Assembly: GCF_000153105.1 (NCBI RefSeq)
Contig: NZ_CH672377.1
Location: forward strand, 1,272,405 to 1,336,404
DNA length: 64,000 nucleotides
DNA from: Blastopirellula marina DSM 3645
Lineage (GTDB): Bacteria > Planctomycetota > Planctomycetia > Pirellulales > Pirellulaceae
Reading direction: 5' to 3'
In this document: positions 17,800 to 26,917 of the stretch, in pieces
Layout: each line of letters starts with the position of its first letter
Numbering within the stretch: the first letter of the stretch is position 1
Program-made: the position numbers and the translations under genes
Notes under the pieces: model-generated
Told to the model about the DNA's origin: nothing
Database searches by the model: none
What the model saw: only the letters and a program-made list of their open reading frames with translations

Positions 17800-19848
17800 T
17801 TGAACATGAATTCCATCTCTCCGCGACCCTACTTTATTTTGCTGTTGCTCTGCGCGCTGCTGCACGGGGGCTGCAGTTGCAGTTCGGAGGCCGAAAACCG
17901 CATGAACGCCGTGTCGTTTAGTCGTTCATCGGATGAAGAGGAGGACGAGACGCCCCCGCCCGCCGCACCGGCGCCGAAGAAAAAAGCTCCGGCCAAAGCT
18001 CCGGTCAAACCAGAGGTCGCGAAAGCCGCCGATACAAAAACCGCGGCGCCAGCAGCCGAAGAAATGCCGGAGGCCGCGGCTCCGCCAGTCAACTCAAAAT
18101 ACGCCGAGCGCCGAGAACGCATCGAGCGATTGGCGAAAAACCCGCCAGCCGACAAAGGCTCAGAGGCCCAAACCAAGCTGGAAATTATCGGCGAAGCCTT
18201 GGCCGACATGATTACCGAAAAGGGAGAGATTCCCTCAGCGGTCCGTAAAGACTCGCGGGGCAATACGCTGCTGGGATGGCGAATCGATCTCTTGCCGTAT
18301 CTTGGCTACCAAGACCTGTACGATCAATTTGCGGTCGACAAGCCCTGGAATGACAAGCAAAATCTGGCGCTCGCGGGCAAGATTCCGCCGGTATATCAGT
18401 CGCCCGAGCGAAAAGATGAAGCGACCAATTTTCTGATGGCGTTTGGTCCGACCTGCGCCGCGCGGGCTTCTTCGCCCACGAGTCTCGACACAGTCGGACG
18501 TCGTTCGCTAAGCACCATTCCACTGATCGTGGAAGCGGACGACGCGATGTCGGTTAGCTGGGTCAAGCCGTTCGATCTCGAGTTCAATCCCGCCGCTCCG
18601 CGGGAAGGAATGGGACAGCTTCGCGGCGGCTCTATCTTTGTGGTGACCGCCGACGGCAAAACGCACAAAGTTCCGCCGGCGATCACGGCGACCGAAATGA
18701 CCGATTTTTTCGTGCTGGGTAACGGTCTGGATGTTCGAAAGTTCGGAGACGCTTCCAACCCCGATCCAGCCAAAGTTGCGAGCGGCGCTGCGTCCGGCAA
18801 TCAAGTTGCGTCGAATATGACCACCGCCAATAGGCCGCGATCGGATGCCGCCTTGGGCCCTGCGTTGGGCGAAACTCCCGCTGCGGGATCACGACCAGGA
18901 CTCGCGAAGCTGCCGATTCCAGACCCCAAACTGTCCGATGATGCGGAAGCGCGAATTCGCGAAATTTTCGCCGACGAGTTTCGTGCCGCTGATTCGGAAA
19001 ACCGGCGCTCGATGCTGGCCTCGATGTTTGTTTCAAACGCCGAGAAGCTGGGAGATGATCCTATCCAGCAGTTTGCCATGCTATCGCTCGCTTATCAGTT
19101 GGCCATCAAAGGCAAGTCCCCAGCGATCGCCAAAGATGCGTTTGAGCGTCTCAATCGTCAGTATGAATTTGACACGATCAATCAACAGTTGCAGTTGCTG
19201 AGATTTGCGACCGAAAATGTCGCCCGCATTCCCCATGCACGCAAAGACGAATTTAAGCAACTCGCCATTCAACTCTGGCAAATTTCGTATGACCGGAACA
19301 ACTTCAAAGCGGTCGACGAATTGTTTGCGATCATCGAGACCTTCGCTCGTTCGCAAAATGACACGCAGATGTTGAACCGGATCGCTGCGTTACGTGACCA
19401 AACAGCGGAAGCACGCAAGGTCTATGTCGAGATTGAATCGCAGTTTCTTTCGCTCGAACGCCCCTCTTTTAATCCAGAGGGTAACTTATTGGTCGGCCGC
19501 TACCTTTGTCTCCATCGTAATCAATGGCAGCAAGGTCTCCCCTTCCTCGCCAAATGCAGCAATCCAAAGATCAAAGACGCCGCGCTGCTAGAGTTGGAAT
19601 CTCCAACCGCTCCGGCAATTCAGGCCGAAATCGGCGATATGTGGTGGGACGCGGTCGCCGGCTTCAACCCGGTCGAAAAGAAGCGAATCCAAAGCCGCGC
19701 CGCTCAGTGGTACCAGGCCGCCGTCAACGGATTGCCCAACAACATCGAGCGCATCAAAGTGCAGCGGAATCTGGAGGAGTACAAGAAGCTGTATCCGGAT
19801 GACAAGATCGCACCGCTGTCACCGGGGATTGATACGGCGAGCCGATAG
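17800..19848 (+). CDS. Lipoprotein with a DUF1559-like domain (planctomycete type)
   Basis: This 682-aa protein starts with a lipoprotein signal (hydrophobic stretch, then LLHGGC with C25 as the lipidation site). A low-complexity Pro/Ala/Lys spacer (about 45-95) follows, then a domain reading LLGWRIDLLPYLGYQDLYDQF...PWNDKQNLALAGKIPPVYQSP, which resembles the C-terminal part of DUF1559 proteins abundant in planctomycetes. The second half (about 380-670) is alpha-helical, possibly repeat-like. Function unknown; it should sit in the cell envelope. AAGGTG is seven bases before a TTG at 17800 and 13 before the ATG at 17806, so the start may be either. It diverges from the cyclophilin gene. Confidence 0.8.
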   Translation: MNMNSISPRPYFILLLLCALLHGGCSCSSEAENRMNAVSFSRSSDEEEDETPPPAAPAPKKKAPAKAPVKPEVAKAADTKTAAPAAEEMPEAAAPPVNSKYAERRERIERLAKNPPADKGSEAQTKLEIIGEALADMITEKGEIPSAVRKDSRGNTLLGWRIDLLPYLGYQDLYDQFAVDKPWNDKQNLALAGKIPPVYQSPERKDEATNFLMAFGPTCAARASSPTSLDTVGRRSLSTIPLIVEADDAMSVSWVKPFDLEFNPAAPREGMGQLRGGSIFVVTADGKTHKVPPAITATEMTDFFVLGNGLDVRKFGDASNPDPAKVASGAASGNQVASNMTTANRPRSDAALGPALGETPAAGSRPGLAKLPIPDPKLSDDAEARIREIFADEFRAADSENRRSMLASMFVSNAEKLGDDPIQQFAMLSLAYQLAIKGKSPAIAKDAFERLNRQYEFDTINQQLQLLRFATENVARIPHARKDEFKQLAIQLWQISYDRNNFKAVDELFAIIETFARSQNDTQMLNRIAALRDQTAEARKVYVEIESQFLSLERPSFNPEGNLLVGRYLCLHRNQWQQGLPFLAKCSNPKIKDAALLELESPTAPAIQAEIGDMWWDAVAGFNPVEKKRIQSRAAQWYQAAVNGLPNNIERIKVQRNLEEYKKLYPDDKIAPLSPGIDTASR

Positions 19849-19981
19849 AACAAATGAGTTCCGCACTTCTCTCGCTGGCGAGTTTTGAAATAGCGTCCCT
19901 TTTTGCCAAACCGCGTTTGGTTAGATCCACTATCTGGGCTGACGAAGAAAGGTACGTCGTGACGCACTTTTCCTCTCTTCC

Positions 19982-21121
19982 TCACGATCGCATCGACTCT
20001 GACATATACGTCGCGAACGGAACAAACAGCATCAGCGGAAACCAGGCCGCAAAGGCGGGGCTGACCATGTAGTTGGCCCCAAGTCCGCGGCTGGCCATCG
20101 TGACGCCGAAGAACAAAACGACCACCGCACCGCACAGGCCCACTGCCACAAAGACGTTCCGATTGTCGTTTTTCAGCACCAGCGGCAACCCCAACAGCAG
20201 CAGCGTCATGTCGAGAAACGGCTGCGTTAGTCGGCTATGAATTTCGACACGAACATCCGCGCCGAAGTCCAGCGAGCGGTTCCGCAGTGCGGAGATCAGC
20301 GCCCAAGTCGAGGCGCTGCTCCGCCACTCGCGACTGGCCGTTAGTTGCTCGAACGTCAGCTCGCTGACCACAAAGCATTGATTGGGCGCGAGCCAGGCAT
20401 TGTCTTGCGGCATTAACACAAAGACGCTTCCGTCGCGATCGGTGAGCGAAGGAATCTCGGCCAGGTTTTCCGGCTCGGTCACCTCATCCAGCAAATAGCC
20501 GCTGGGGCGATCGGCTTCGGCCGGTTTGAAAAAGGCGTTTACGGCGTTGATTTTTGTCCCGACCCCCGGCTGAGATCGCGGCAGGCGGAACTTTGGAGCT
20601 TCGATCCGCAACTCGTTGGCGAACGTATGATTTCCGCTGATTAGCACGTCGGTCAGATTGTCATACTTCGGTTGCAACTGCTTCGCCGATTCGCCGAGCC
20701 AATCTTGGGCGTTGCGGCTGAGTGCGTCGGAATATTCCGGCACGACAAACTCGCGATTCAGGGCCCCCAGGATCGCAATCAAGCCGACCGCGATGATCAC
20801 CGGACGGACGATCCGTTCCTTCGTGATGCCGGCCGCCATGAGTGCGGTCATTTCGTTGTGTCGCTGCAGCCAGGTGACGGTAAACATCGCCGCGATCAGC
20901 GTCAAAATGCCGCCGGTCATGTTGAAGAAGGTAAAAATCCGCGGCGTGTAGTAATCAAACAGAATGGGAAACGCGCCGCGACCCGTTTGCTCTCCATAAC
21001 GGAGAAATTCGTCCAGGTTATTGAACGAATCGATCACGACATACAGCCCCGTAAAGCTGATGAAGAAGATCAGAAACGACTTGATAAACTGCGTCAGTAG
21101 ATAGCGGTCGATGATGTACAC
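19982..21121 (-). CDS. LptF/LptG (YjgP/YjgQ)-family permease
   Basis: This 379-aa protein is a membrane component of the lipopolysaccharide transport ABC system or a relative. The N-terminus IIDRYLLTQFIKSFLIFF and the first helices match the YjgP/YjgQ family. A periplasmic domain of about 200 residues follows, then three C-terminal helices (LTLLLLGLPLVLKNDNRNVFVAVGLC...). LptF and LptG normally act as a pair with LptB; only one gene is here. The start is probably the GTG at 21121 by homology. No clear Shine-Dalgarno is visible and the frame stays open to 21367, overlapping the divergent comF-like gene. Calling it F or G is not possible. Confidence 0.85.
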   Translation of the reverse strand: MYIIDRYLLTQFIKSFLIFFISFTGLYVVIDSFNNLDEFLRYGEQTGRGAFPILFDYYTPRIFTFFNMTGGILTLIAAMFTVTWLQRHNEMTALMAAGITKERIVRPVIIAVGLIAILGALNREFVVPEYSDALSRNAQDWLGESAKQLQPKYDNLTDVLISGNHTFANELRIEAPKFRLPRSQPGVGTKINAVNAFFKPAEADRPSGYLLDEVTEPENLAEIPSLTDRDGSVFVLMPQDNAWLAPNQCFVVSELTFEQLTASREWRSSASTWALISALRNRSLDFGADVRVEIHSRLTQPFLDMTLLLLGLPLVLKNDNRNVFVAVGLCGAVVVLFFGVTMASRGLGANYMVSPAFAAWFPLMLFVPFATYMSESMRS

Positions 21122-21239
21122 GGCCGGAGCAATCTCGACGTTAATGGCGGAACAGTTGGGGAAATCGCCTGGAGTTATACCCGCACAGAGATTTTTCCCA
21201 AAGGTGAATCGGCGGCCGAGTTCCCCTATACTGGGCCAA

Positions 21240-22025
21240 ATGTCGACTCCCCCTGCTAAAATCAATTGGGGCAAATTCACAAGCTGGGCAACTTGGCCTT
21301 GGCGGAGCCTGCTATTGCCGGCCCACTGTCCGCTTTGCCTGGACTCACTCACCGACAGGTTGGACAACTCGCCCGAGTATTGCGTCGCATGCCGAGAACA
21401 ATTTGTCTGCGCCGAGCCTCGCTGTCGAAGGTGCGGAAATCGGCTGCCTCCTGGTCATGGGCCGGGTCGAGATGCCTGCGACGTCTGTCGCGACCTTCGT
21501 CTGAAATGGGACGGGGTGATCACATTGGGCGATCATTCTGGTCTACTGCAACAAGCGGTAATTGCGGCGAAACAAGCCAGCGGAGCGCCGGTCGCCGCCG
21601 CGATGGCCGAGTTATTGGCGACAACGGCGGCCCAAACCGATTGGCTAGGAAAGGTTGATCTGGTTATTCCGACGCCGATTTATTGGTTGCGACGAATTCG
21701 TCGCGGCGTAAATCCCGCCGAACGGCTAGGCGCGGCGATTGCCAAACGGCTGAATGTGAAATTTTGCCCCCGGTTGTTAAAAGTCGCGCGAATCATGCGC
21801 AAGCAATCGGAGCTTCGGATTGCCGCACGGCGGGCCAACGTACGGGACGGCTTTCGAGTGAGAACTCCGCATCTATTGACCAATGCAACGGTTCTGTTGG
21901 TCGATGACGTGATGACCAGCGGCGCGACGGCGAACGAGATAACCGGTAAAATGCGCAGATGCGGCGCCTCTCGCGTAATCGTGGCCGTCGCCGCACGTGC
22001 GCCACGCGGCGAAACAGGAAACTAG
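21240..22025 (+). CDS. ComF-family phosphoribosyltransferase-like protein
   Basis: This 261-aa protein has the ComF layout. An N-terminal zinc-finger region contains four CxxC pairs (CPLC, CVAC, CRRC, CDVC, about residues 30-85), followed by a type I phosphoribosyltransferase fold with the PRPP loop VLLVDDVMTSGATANE near 222. ComF is needed for DNA uptake in competent bacteria, but many bacteria carry it without known competence, so the role here is open. The ATG at 21240 is the first start after the divergent LptF/G-type gene. The DUF502 gene follows on the same strand after an 85-base gap. Confidence 0.88.
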   Translation: MSTPPAKINWGKFTSWATWPWRSLLLPAHCPLCLDSLTDRLDNSPEYCVACREQFVCAEPRCRRCGNRLPPGHGPGRDACDVCRDLRLKWDGVITLGDHSGLLQQAVIAAKQASGAPVAAAMAELLATTAAQTDWLGKVDLVIPTPIYWLRRIRRGVNPAERLGAAIAKRLNVKFCPRLLKVARIMRKQSELRIAARRANVRDGFRVRTPHLLTNATVLLVDDVMTSGATANEITGKMRRCGASRVIVAVAARAPRGETGN

Positions 22026-22110
22026 CGTTTCCAGATCACTCAATGGCCTTTCAAAGGTCGAAGAAGTTCGTGCAGTACCGCGCACTGCTAGCAAACCCCT
22101 TCAGCATGAT

Positions 22111-23079
22111 ATGAATTCGGAAGAGCAACCCCAAAAACCGAGCGGAATCCAGTCCTTTCGCCGTGCGCTATTGCGCGGGCTCGGCTTGGTATTGCCGCCG
22201 CTGCTGACGGTATTGATCCTGATCTGGGTCCTCACCACGGTGCAGAACTACGTTCTGATGCCGGTCGAATCGACGGCTCGCTACGTCGTTTCGATGGCGA
22301 TCCGCGATGTCCGCAAGACGATGCCAGATGCGAAGCCGGGGGACGAGACGGCGCTGCTCGACAACCAGGTTTATCATCGGACGGCGAACGGTAACTGGAT
22401 TCCGGAATACGTTTACACGACGGTCCGAGACAATCTGCACGATCAGCCGATCCCTTACTCCGGCGTCGCGATCTATCAGGAATATGTCCAAATTCGCTTT
22501 CTGCAGCGACGTTATACGATTCCGTCGCTCCTCTGCATTTTTGTGCTCATCCTGTATTTCACCGGCAAATTTGTCGCGATTGGGGTCGGGCGCATCTTGT
22601 GGACGGCTTCAGAACGCCAGATCCTGCACCGCTTGCCGGTCGTGCGAAACGTCTACTCGTCGGTCAAGCAAGTCACCGACTTCCTGCTCAATGACCGCGA
22701 ATTGGAGTTCACGCGAGTCGTCGCCGTCGAATATCCCCGCAAAGGTATCTGGTCGCTCGGCTTCGTGACCAGCGAAAGCCTGCTGGATATCCGCAGCGTC
22801 GCCAACGAACCGGTCATGACCGTACTCATCCCGACATCGCCGATGCCGGCGACCGGTTTTACGGTCAACGTCAAGAAAAGCGAGACCGTCGACCTGAATA
22901 TCTCATTAGATCAGGCTCTGCAATTTATTGTGAGCTGCGGCGTCGTCGTACCGGATCACCAGATGACGCGCGAAGTCGCCAATCGAATTTCGACGCAAAT
23001 CGCCGAGGCCCAGCAGAACGGCATGCATGAGGACGACGCAGAGCCGGTCGAACAATCACCCCCCTTTGTGCAGAAATAG
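22111..23079 (+). CDS. DUF502 membrane protein
   Basis: This 322-aa protein belongs to DUF502, a family of conserved integral membrane proteins of unknown function. Two membrane segments lie at about residues 25-45 (LGLVLPPLLTVLILIWVLTTV) and 150-170 (IPSLLCIFVLILYFTGKFVA), followed by the conserved ILHRLPVVRNVYSSVKQVTDFL block. The C-terminal soluble domain holds GIWSLGFVTSE and VLIPTSPMPATGF, the family signature. An acidic tail follows. I chose the ATG at 22111, because the frame upstream overlaps comF and shows no homology-like sequence. The 150-base gap to hemC has no clear signal. Confidence 0.88.
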   Translation: MNSEEQPQKPSGIQSFRRALLRGLGLVLPPLLTVLILIWVLTTVQNYVLMPVESTARYVVSMAIRDVRKTMPDAKPGDETALLDNQVYHRTANGNWIPEYVYTTVRDNLHDQPIPYSGVAIYQEYVQIRFLQRRYTIPSLLCIFVLILYFTGKFVAIGVGRILWTASERQILHRLPVVRNVYSSVKQVTDFLLNDRELEFTRVVAVEYPRKGIWSLGFVTSESLLDIRSVANEPVMTVLIPTSPMPATGFTVNVKKSETVDLNISLDQALQFIVSCGVVVPDHQMTREVANRISTQIAEAQQNGMHEDDAEPVEQSPPFVQK

Positions 23080-23233
23080 CCCCCTCCTTTTGCTGCCAAG
23101 TCTCGCTAATTCCCGCCGCTTGCGGTATTCTGTCGGGGGATATGCAAATCACGATATCAAGGGCGTCTCTCGCTTGGGCAAGTTTGGGCGGCGTCTCGCT
23201 AATACATTGGCTTCCCTTATCGTATAGAGAATC

Positions 23234-24160
23234 ATGCCAGCAATACGGATTGGAACGCGGGGCAGCCAGCTCGCACAGTGGCAAGCTAATTGGGTCGCCG
23301 ATCAGCTTCGCGCTGTTGGAACCGATGTGGAGATCATTCACATCGCCACCCAAGGTGACGTAACGCAGGGACCGCTCGACTTGATCGGCGGTCGCGGCGT
23401 TTTTACAACCGAGATCCAAGCTGCGCTATTGGACAATCGGATCGATGTCGCCGTCCATAGCTTGAAAGATCTGCCGACCGAGGCGGTCGTCGGACTCCGA
23501 CTGGCCGCGGTTCCCGCGCGAGGAGCCGACGGAGACGTGTTAATTACGTCCAAAGCGAGCGACGTTTTGGGCCTTCCGCAGGAATCGATCATCGGCACCG
23601 GCAGCATGCGCCGCAAAGCGCAGTTGCTCCATTTGCGACGCGACTTCCAGATTCGCGACATTCGGGGCAATCTCGATACTCGCCTGCGGAAACTGGACGA
23701 TGGTCTGTACGACGCGATCATTTTGGCAGAAGCGGGATTGCGCCGACTCGAATTGATCGAACGGATTCGCCATGTCATTCCCAAGGCCCAGATGTTGCCT
23801 GCCGTCGGGCAAGGGGCGCTGGGCCTAGAGATCCGTGAACGAGATTCCGCTACCGCCGCGATGCTGGCGCCGCTCAATCACGAAGATTCGCACTACTCGG
23901 TGCTCGCCGAACGTTCAATGCTGCGGAATCTCCGCGGCGGCTGCTTGGCGCCTGTCGGAGCCTGGGGACGAATCGATCCAATCAAGCAGTTGCTTTTTCT
24001 CGATGGAGTCGTCGTCAGCGGCGATGGTCATCACAAGGTCACCGCTTCCGCCTGCGGACCGCCCAATCGGGCCGAAGACATCGGCCGTCAAGTCGCCGAC
24101 CAATTGGCGATCCAAGGCGCCGAACGCCTGATCGCTTTCGCCCGAGCGACCGGCAGCTAA
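23234..24160 (+). CDS. hemC: Porphobilinogen deaminase (hydroxymethylbilane synthase)
   Basis: This enzyme polymerises four porphobilinogens to hydroxymethylbilane in haem synthesis. The 308-aa product shows IRIGTRGSQLAQWQA at the N-terminus, HSLKDLPTE (catalytic Asp region) near 76, GTGSMRRKAQL near 117, RGNLDTRLRKLDDG near 138, LPAVGQGALGLEIR near 185, and the dipyrromethane cofactor cysteine in LRGGCLAPVG near 230. No other hem gene is close. It is followed by the flagellar block, which has its own promoter. Confidence 0.97.
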   Translation: MPAIRIGTRGSQLAQWQANWVADQLRAVGTDVEIIHIATQGDVTQGPLDLIGGRGVFTTEIQAALLDNRIDVAVHSLKDLPTEAVVGLRLAAVPARGADGDVLITSKASDVLGLPQESIIGTGSMRRKAQLLHLRRDFQIRDIRGNLDTRLRKLDDGLYDAIILAEAGLRRLELIERIRHVIPKAQMLPAVGQGALGLEIRERDSATAAMLAPLNHEDSHYSVLAERSMLRNLRGGCLAPVGAWGRIDPIKQLLFLDGVVVSGDGHHKVTASACGPPNRAEDIGRQVADQLAIQGAERLIAFARATGS

Positions 24161-24355
24161 TCCGGCCGGCAAATCGCGACGCTTGCGGCAACTCTTTCCG
24201 CTAGCGTCAAGCAATCCCTGCGTCTTCGGCAACTTCTGCGGTATCGCAGCATCTCTACTTCACGGACGGCTGCGAATAATTCCCACGCCGTATCTCTCGG
24301 AAATTACGGCACTTGCGAAGTTCTTTGGTTCGCCGTGATGCGGCTGCGTCTGTTT

Positions 24356-24371
24356 CGGCACATCCCTTGCA
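24356..24371 (+). promoter_or_regulatory. Sigma-54 promoter before the flagellar operon
   Basis: CGGCAC-ATCCC-TTGCA matches the consensus TGGCAC-N5-TTGC, with the invariant GG (24357-24358) and GC (24369-24370) exactly ten bases apart. It lies 48 bases before flgF in the only gap upstream of flgF-flgL. Sigma-54 control of middle flagellar genes is common in other bacteria; an activator-binding site was not identified. Confidence 0.72.
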
Positions 24372-24418
24372 TTAGATGAGCGACGCCTGGGGGGGCGAAT
24401 CATGGACGAAACGCAACA

Positions 24419-25186
24419 ATGCCATACGGCCTATACATCGCCGCGGAAGGCGCCCAAGCCCAAGCCCAACGGGTCGAAGTTCTCGCGAACAATATCGCGA
24501 ACGTCGACACGACCGGCTTCAAGCGCGATTTGGCCGTTCTGCAGGCTCGTTATTCCCAGGCCATTGAAGACGGCAAAGACTATCCCAACTCCGGCTCGAT
24601 CAACGATGTCGGCGGCGGCGTCTACGTCAGTGAAAAAGTAACGGATTACTCACGCGGCGTTCTGAAAGGAACCAATGTTCCGACCGACCTGGCGATCGCC
24701 GGCGATGGCTTCTTCCAGGTTGAGATCGATGGCGAAACCTATCTAACGCGAGCCGGCAATTTTACCTTCACCGCCGATGGCGCCCTGGTCACTCCGGCCG
24801 GCAACGCCGTCCTGGATGCGGAAGGAGAGCCGGTTCAAGTTGATCCGGAAGCGTTGGCCAACCACGTCGGCAACTACTTTGACGAAAACGGCTTTTGCAC
24901 CGTCGGCGGCGACGTCGTGCCGCTGGCTATGGTCAAACCCAAATCGGTCAGCGATCTGGCCAAGTATGGCGACAACGCCTTTTTCCCGTTGGCTCCGGTC
25001 GAACCGCTAGCCCTGGAAGAACGACAGACCCGCGCCGGTTACCTGGAAGGATCCGGCGTCAACTCGATCACCGAAATGATGACGATGATCGAAGCCCAAC
25101 GCGCCTACGAAGCGAATGTAAACCTGATCAAGAATCACGATGAGATGCTCGGCAACCTAATCAGCCGCGTCCTCCGCCAAGGCTAA
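24419..25186 (+). CDS. flgF: Flagellar basal-body rod protein FlgF
   Basis: This 255-aa proximal rod or hook-basal-body family protein is exported through the flagellar type III apparatus. It has the N-terminal rod motif ANNIANVDTTGFKRD near residues 23-37, the internal GDGFFQVEIDGETYLTRAGNFTFTADGALV type block near 95-120, and the C-terminal coiled segment EAQRAYEANVNLIKNHDEMLG. The length fits FlgF, and the neighbour flgG supports the assignment over FlgG. It is the first gene of the operon, 36 bases before flgG. No strong ribosome site is seen. Confidence 0.9.
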   Translation: MPYGLYIAAEGAQAQAQRVEVLANNIANVDTTGFKRDLAVLQARYSQAIEDGKDYPNSGSINDVGGGVYVSEKVTDYSRGVLKGTNVPTDLAIAGDGFFQVEIDGETYLTRAGNFTFTADGALVTPAGNAVLDAEGEPVQVDPEALANHVGNYFDENGFCTVGGDVVPLAMVKPKSVSDLAKYGDNAFFPLAPVEPLALEERQTRAGYLEGSGVNSITEMMTMIEAQRAYEANVNLIKNHDEMLGNLISRVLRQG

Positions 25187-25222
25187 TCGCCGGCGTCTTT
25201 CCCCCTTGGATAAGTAGCGATC

Positions 25223-26023
25223 ATGAGCGTTCAAACCCTATATACCGCCGCGACTGGGATGCAGACTCTGCAGACCAAGCTTGACGTGATCTCCAATAAT
25301 CTGGCGAACGTGAATACGACCGCCTTCAAAAAGGATCGCATCAATTTCGAGGATCTGTTTTACGATAATCGCGTCTTGCCAGGCAAGCTGGACGGCAGCT
25401 CGAACCCGACGCCGACCGGCACGCACATCGGCATGGGCGTTCGCGTTCAGAGTACGCAAACCGACTATCAACAGGGCGCGTTTCGCGAAACCGATCGCTC
25501 GCTCGATTGGACCATCCGCGGCAAAGGCTTCTTTCAAGTCCTCGACCCGACCGGACAGACCTACTACACGCGAGCCGGCAACTTCTCGATCAACGCCAAC
25601 GGCGAAATCGTCACCGGTTCGGCCGGCGTCGGTCGTCCGCTCGAACCCTCGATCACGATTCCGCAAGACACGACCGGCATCGAAGTCTCGTCGGACGGCA
25701 TCGTCTCGGTGCAACGTCCTGGTCAGCAAACGCTGGAAGAAGTGGGACAGATTCAACTGGCCAACTTCATCAATCCAGAAGGTCTGCTGAAACTGGGCGA
25801 TAACTTGTACTCCGAAACGAACGCCTCCAGCGCGGCGATCGTGGGCAATCCGAACATCGACGGTTTCGGCAGCGTTGAAAAAGGCTTTCTAGAAGCGTCC
25901 AACGTCGAACCGGTGCAAGAGCTAGTCGACCTGATCACCACGCAGCGGGCCTTTGAGTTGAACTCGCAAACCGTGCAAGCCGGCGATCAAATCCTGCAGC
26001 TTGTCTCGAACCTGCGTCGTTAA
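25223..26023 (+). CDS. flgG: Flagellar distal rod protein FlgG
   Basis: FlgG forms the distal rod that passes through the L and P rings. The 266-aa product begins MSVQTLYTAATGMQTLQTKL, includes the SNNLANVNTTAFKKD motif, the GKGFFQVLDPTGQTYYTRAGNF type block, and ends EPVQELVDLITTQRAFELNSQTVQAGDQILQ-like, which is strongly FlgG. The length matches the family. It sits between flgF and the ring genes flgA, flgH and flgI, in the order seen in many bacteria. Confidence 0.96.
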   Translation: MSVQTLYTAATGMQTLQTKLDVISNNLANVNTTAFKKDRINFEDLFYDNRVLPGKLDGSSNPTPTGTHIGMGVRVQSTQTDYQQGAFRETDRSLDWTIRGKGFFQVLDPTGQTYYTRAGNFSINANGEIVTGSAGVGRPLEPSITIPQDTTGIEVSSDGIVSVQRPGQQTLEEVGQIQLANFINPEGLLKLGDNLYSETNASSAAIVGNPNIDGFGSVEKGFLEASNVEPVQELVDLITTQRAFELNSQTVQAGDQILQLVSNLRR

Positions 26024-26053
26024 TCGCCTAAACGCCTAGAAAGACTCATTCGT

Positions 26054-26917
26054 ATGCTTCGTCACTTCACCACCTTCGCTCTGCTCTTGACCGGCCTGAC
26101 CAGCGCCGCTCAGGGCTACGATGTCGTCCTGCGTCGCGAAGCGGTCGTGGTCGAATCGATCGTTCGGCTCGGCGATCTGGCCGAGATCGGCGGGCCTTCG
26201 CAACGTTTCGTGCAAGAGTTGGAGCAGTTGGAACTGTTTCCGGCGCCTAGCCTGAATCGCTCTCGCTTTGTCACCATCAATGATATTCGAGCGCAACTGA
26301 CGGCTCGCGGCTTTCAAGACGCCGACCTTTACTTTACCGGGGCCAGCCGCACGCGAGTCGCTCGCACCGATGTCGCAGCGCCGCTCAGCGAATTGACTCG
26401 CAACGCTTCTCCATCAGGCGTGCAACAAACCAGTTGGAGCGGCGGTCCTTTGGCCGAAGGCGAAACCCTGGTCGTCCATACGGTTCGTCCAATTCGTCGC
26501 GGCGAAGTGATCCAAGCCGAAGACTTGACCGTGCAACCGCTCAACACCGTTCGAACTGACGGTGATTTTGAAACGCGGATCGAATCGCTCGTCGGCAAAG
26601 AGGCGATTCGCTCGCTGCCGGCCCAACGTCCAATCGAGTCGGGTTCGATTCGCGAACCGGTAGTTATCCAACAAAACGACGTCGTTACTGTCATTGCCCA
26701 AATCGGCGGGCTCGTCATCCGCCGCGACGCGATCGCCGCGAGCGACGCCAGCGTCGGCGATCTGCTGATGGTGCAAGCGATCTCTCCTGACTCGAAGCGG
26801 GGTCAGCAGCGGGGAGAAATGTTTCAGGTTCGCGCCTATGGCCCGGGACAAGCGATGACCATCAATAGCGATCAACGCCGAGCCGCGACCGTCACCGCAC
26901 AAATGGGAGCCCGCTAA
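26054..26917 (+). CDS. flgA: Flagellar P-ring chaperone FlgA
   Basis: FlgA is a periplasmic chaperone that assists P-ring (FlgI) assembly. The 287-aa protein has an N-terminal signal peptide (about 1-18, ending AAQG) and the C-terminal SAF domain, with VVHTVRPIRRGEVIQAEDL near 142, GKEAIRSLPAQRPI near 192, and ending in the MFQVRAYGPGQAMTI region. The middle (about 20-130) is less conserved. Its TAA overlaps the flgH ATG by one base (TAATG), so the two are translationally coupled. Confidence 0.88.
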   Translation: MLRHFTTFALLLTGLTSAAQGYDVVLRREAVVVESIVRLGDLAEIGGPSQRFVQELEQLELFPAPSLNRSRFVTINDIRAQLTARGFQDADLYFTGASRTRVARTDVAAPLSELTRNASPSGVQQTSWSGGPLAEGETLVVHTVRPIRRGEVIQAEDLTVQPLNTVRTDGDFETRIESLVGKEAIRSLPAQRPIESGSIREPVVIQQNDVVTVIAQIGGLVIRRDAIAASDASVGDLLMVQAISPDSKRGQQRGEMFQVRAYGPGQAMTINSDQRRAATVTAQMGAR

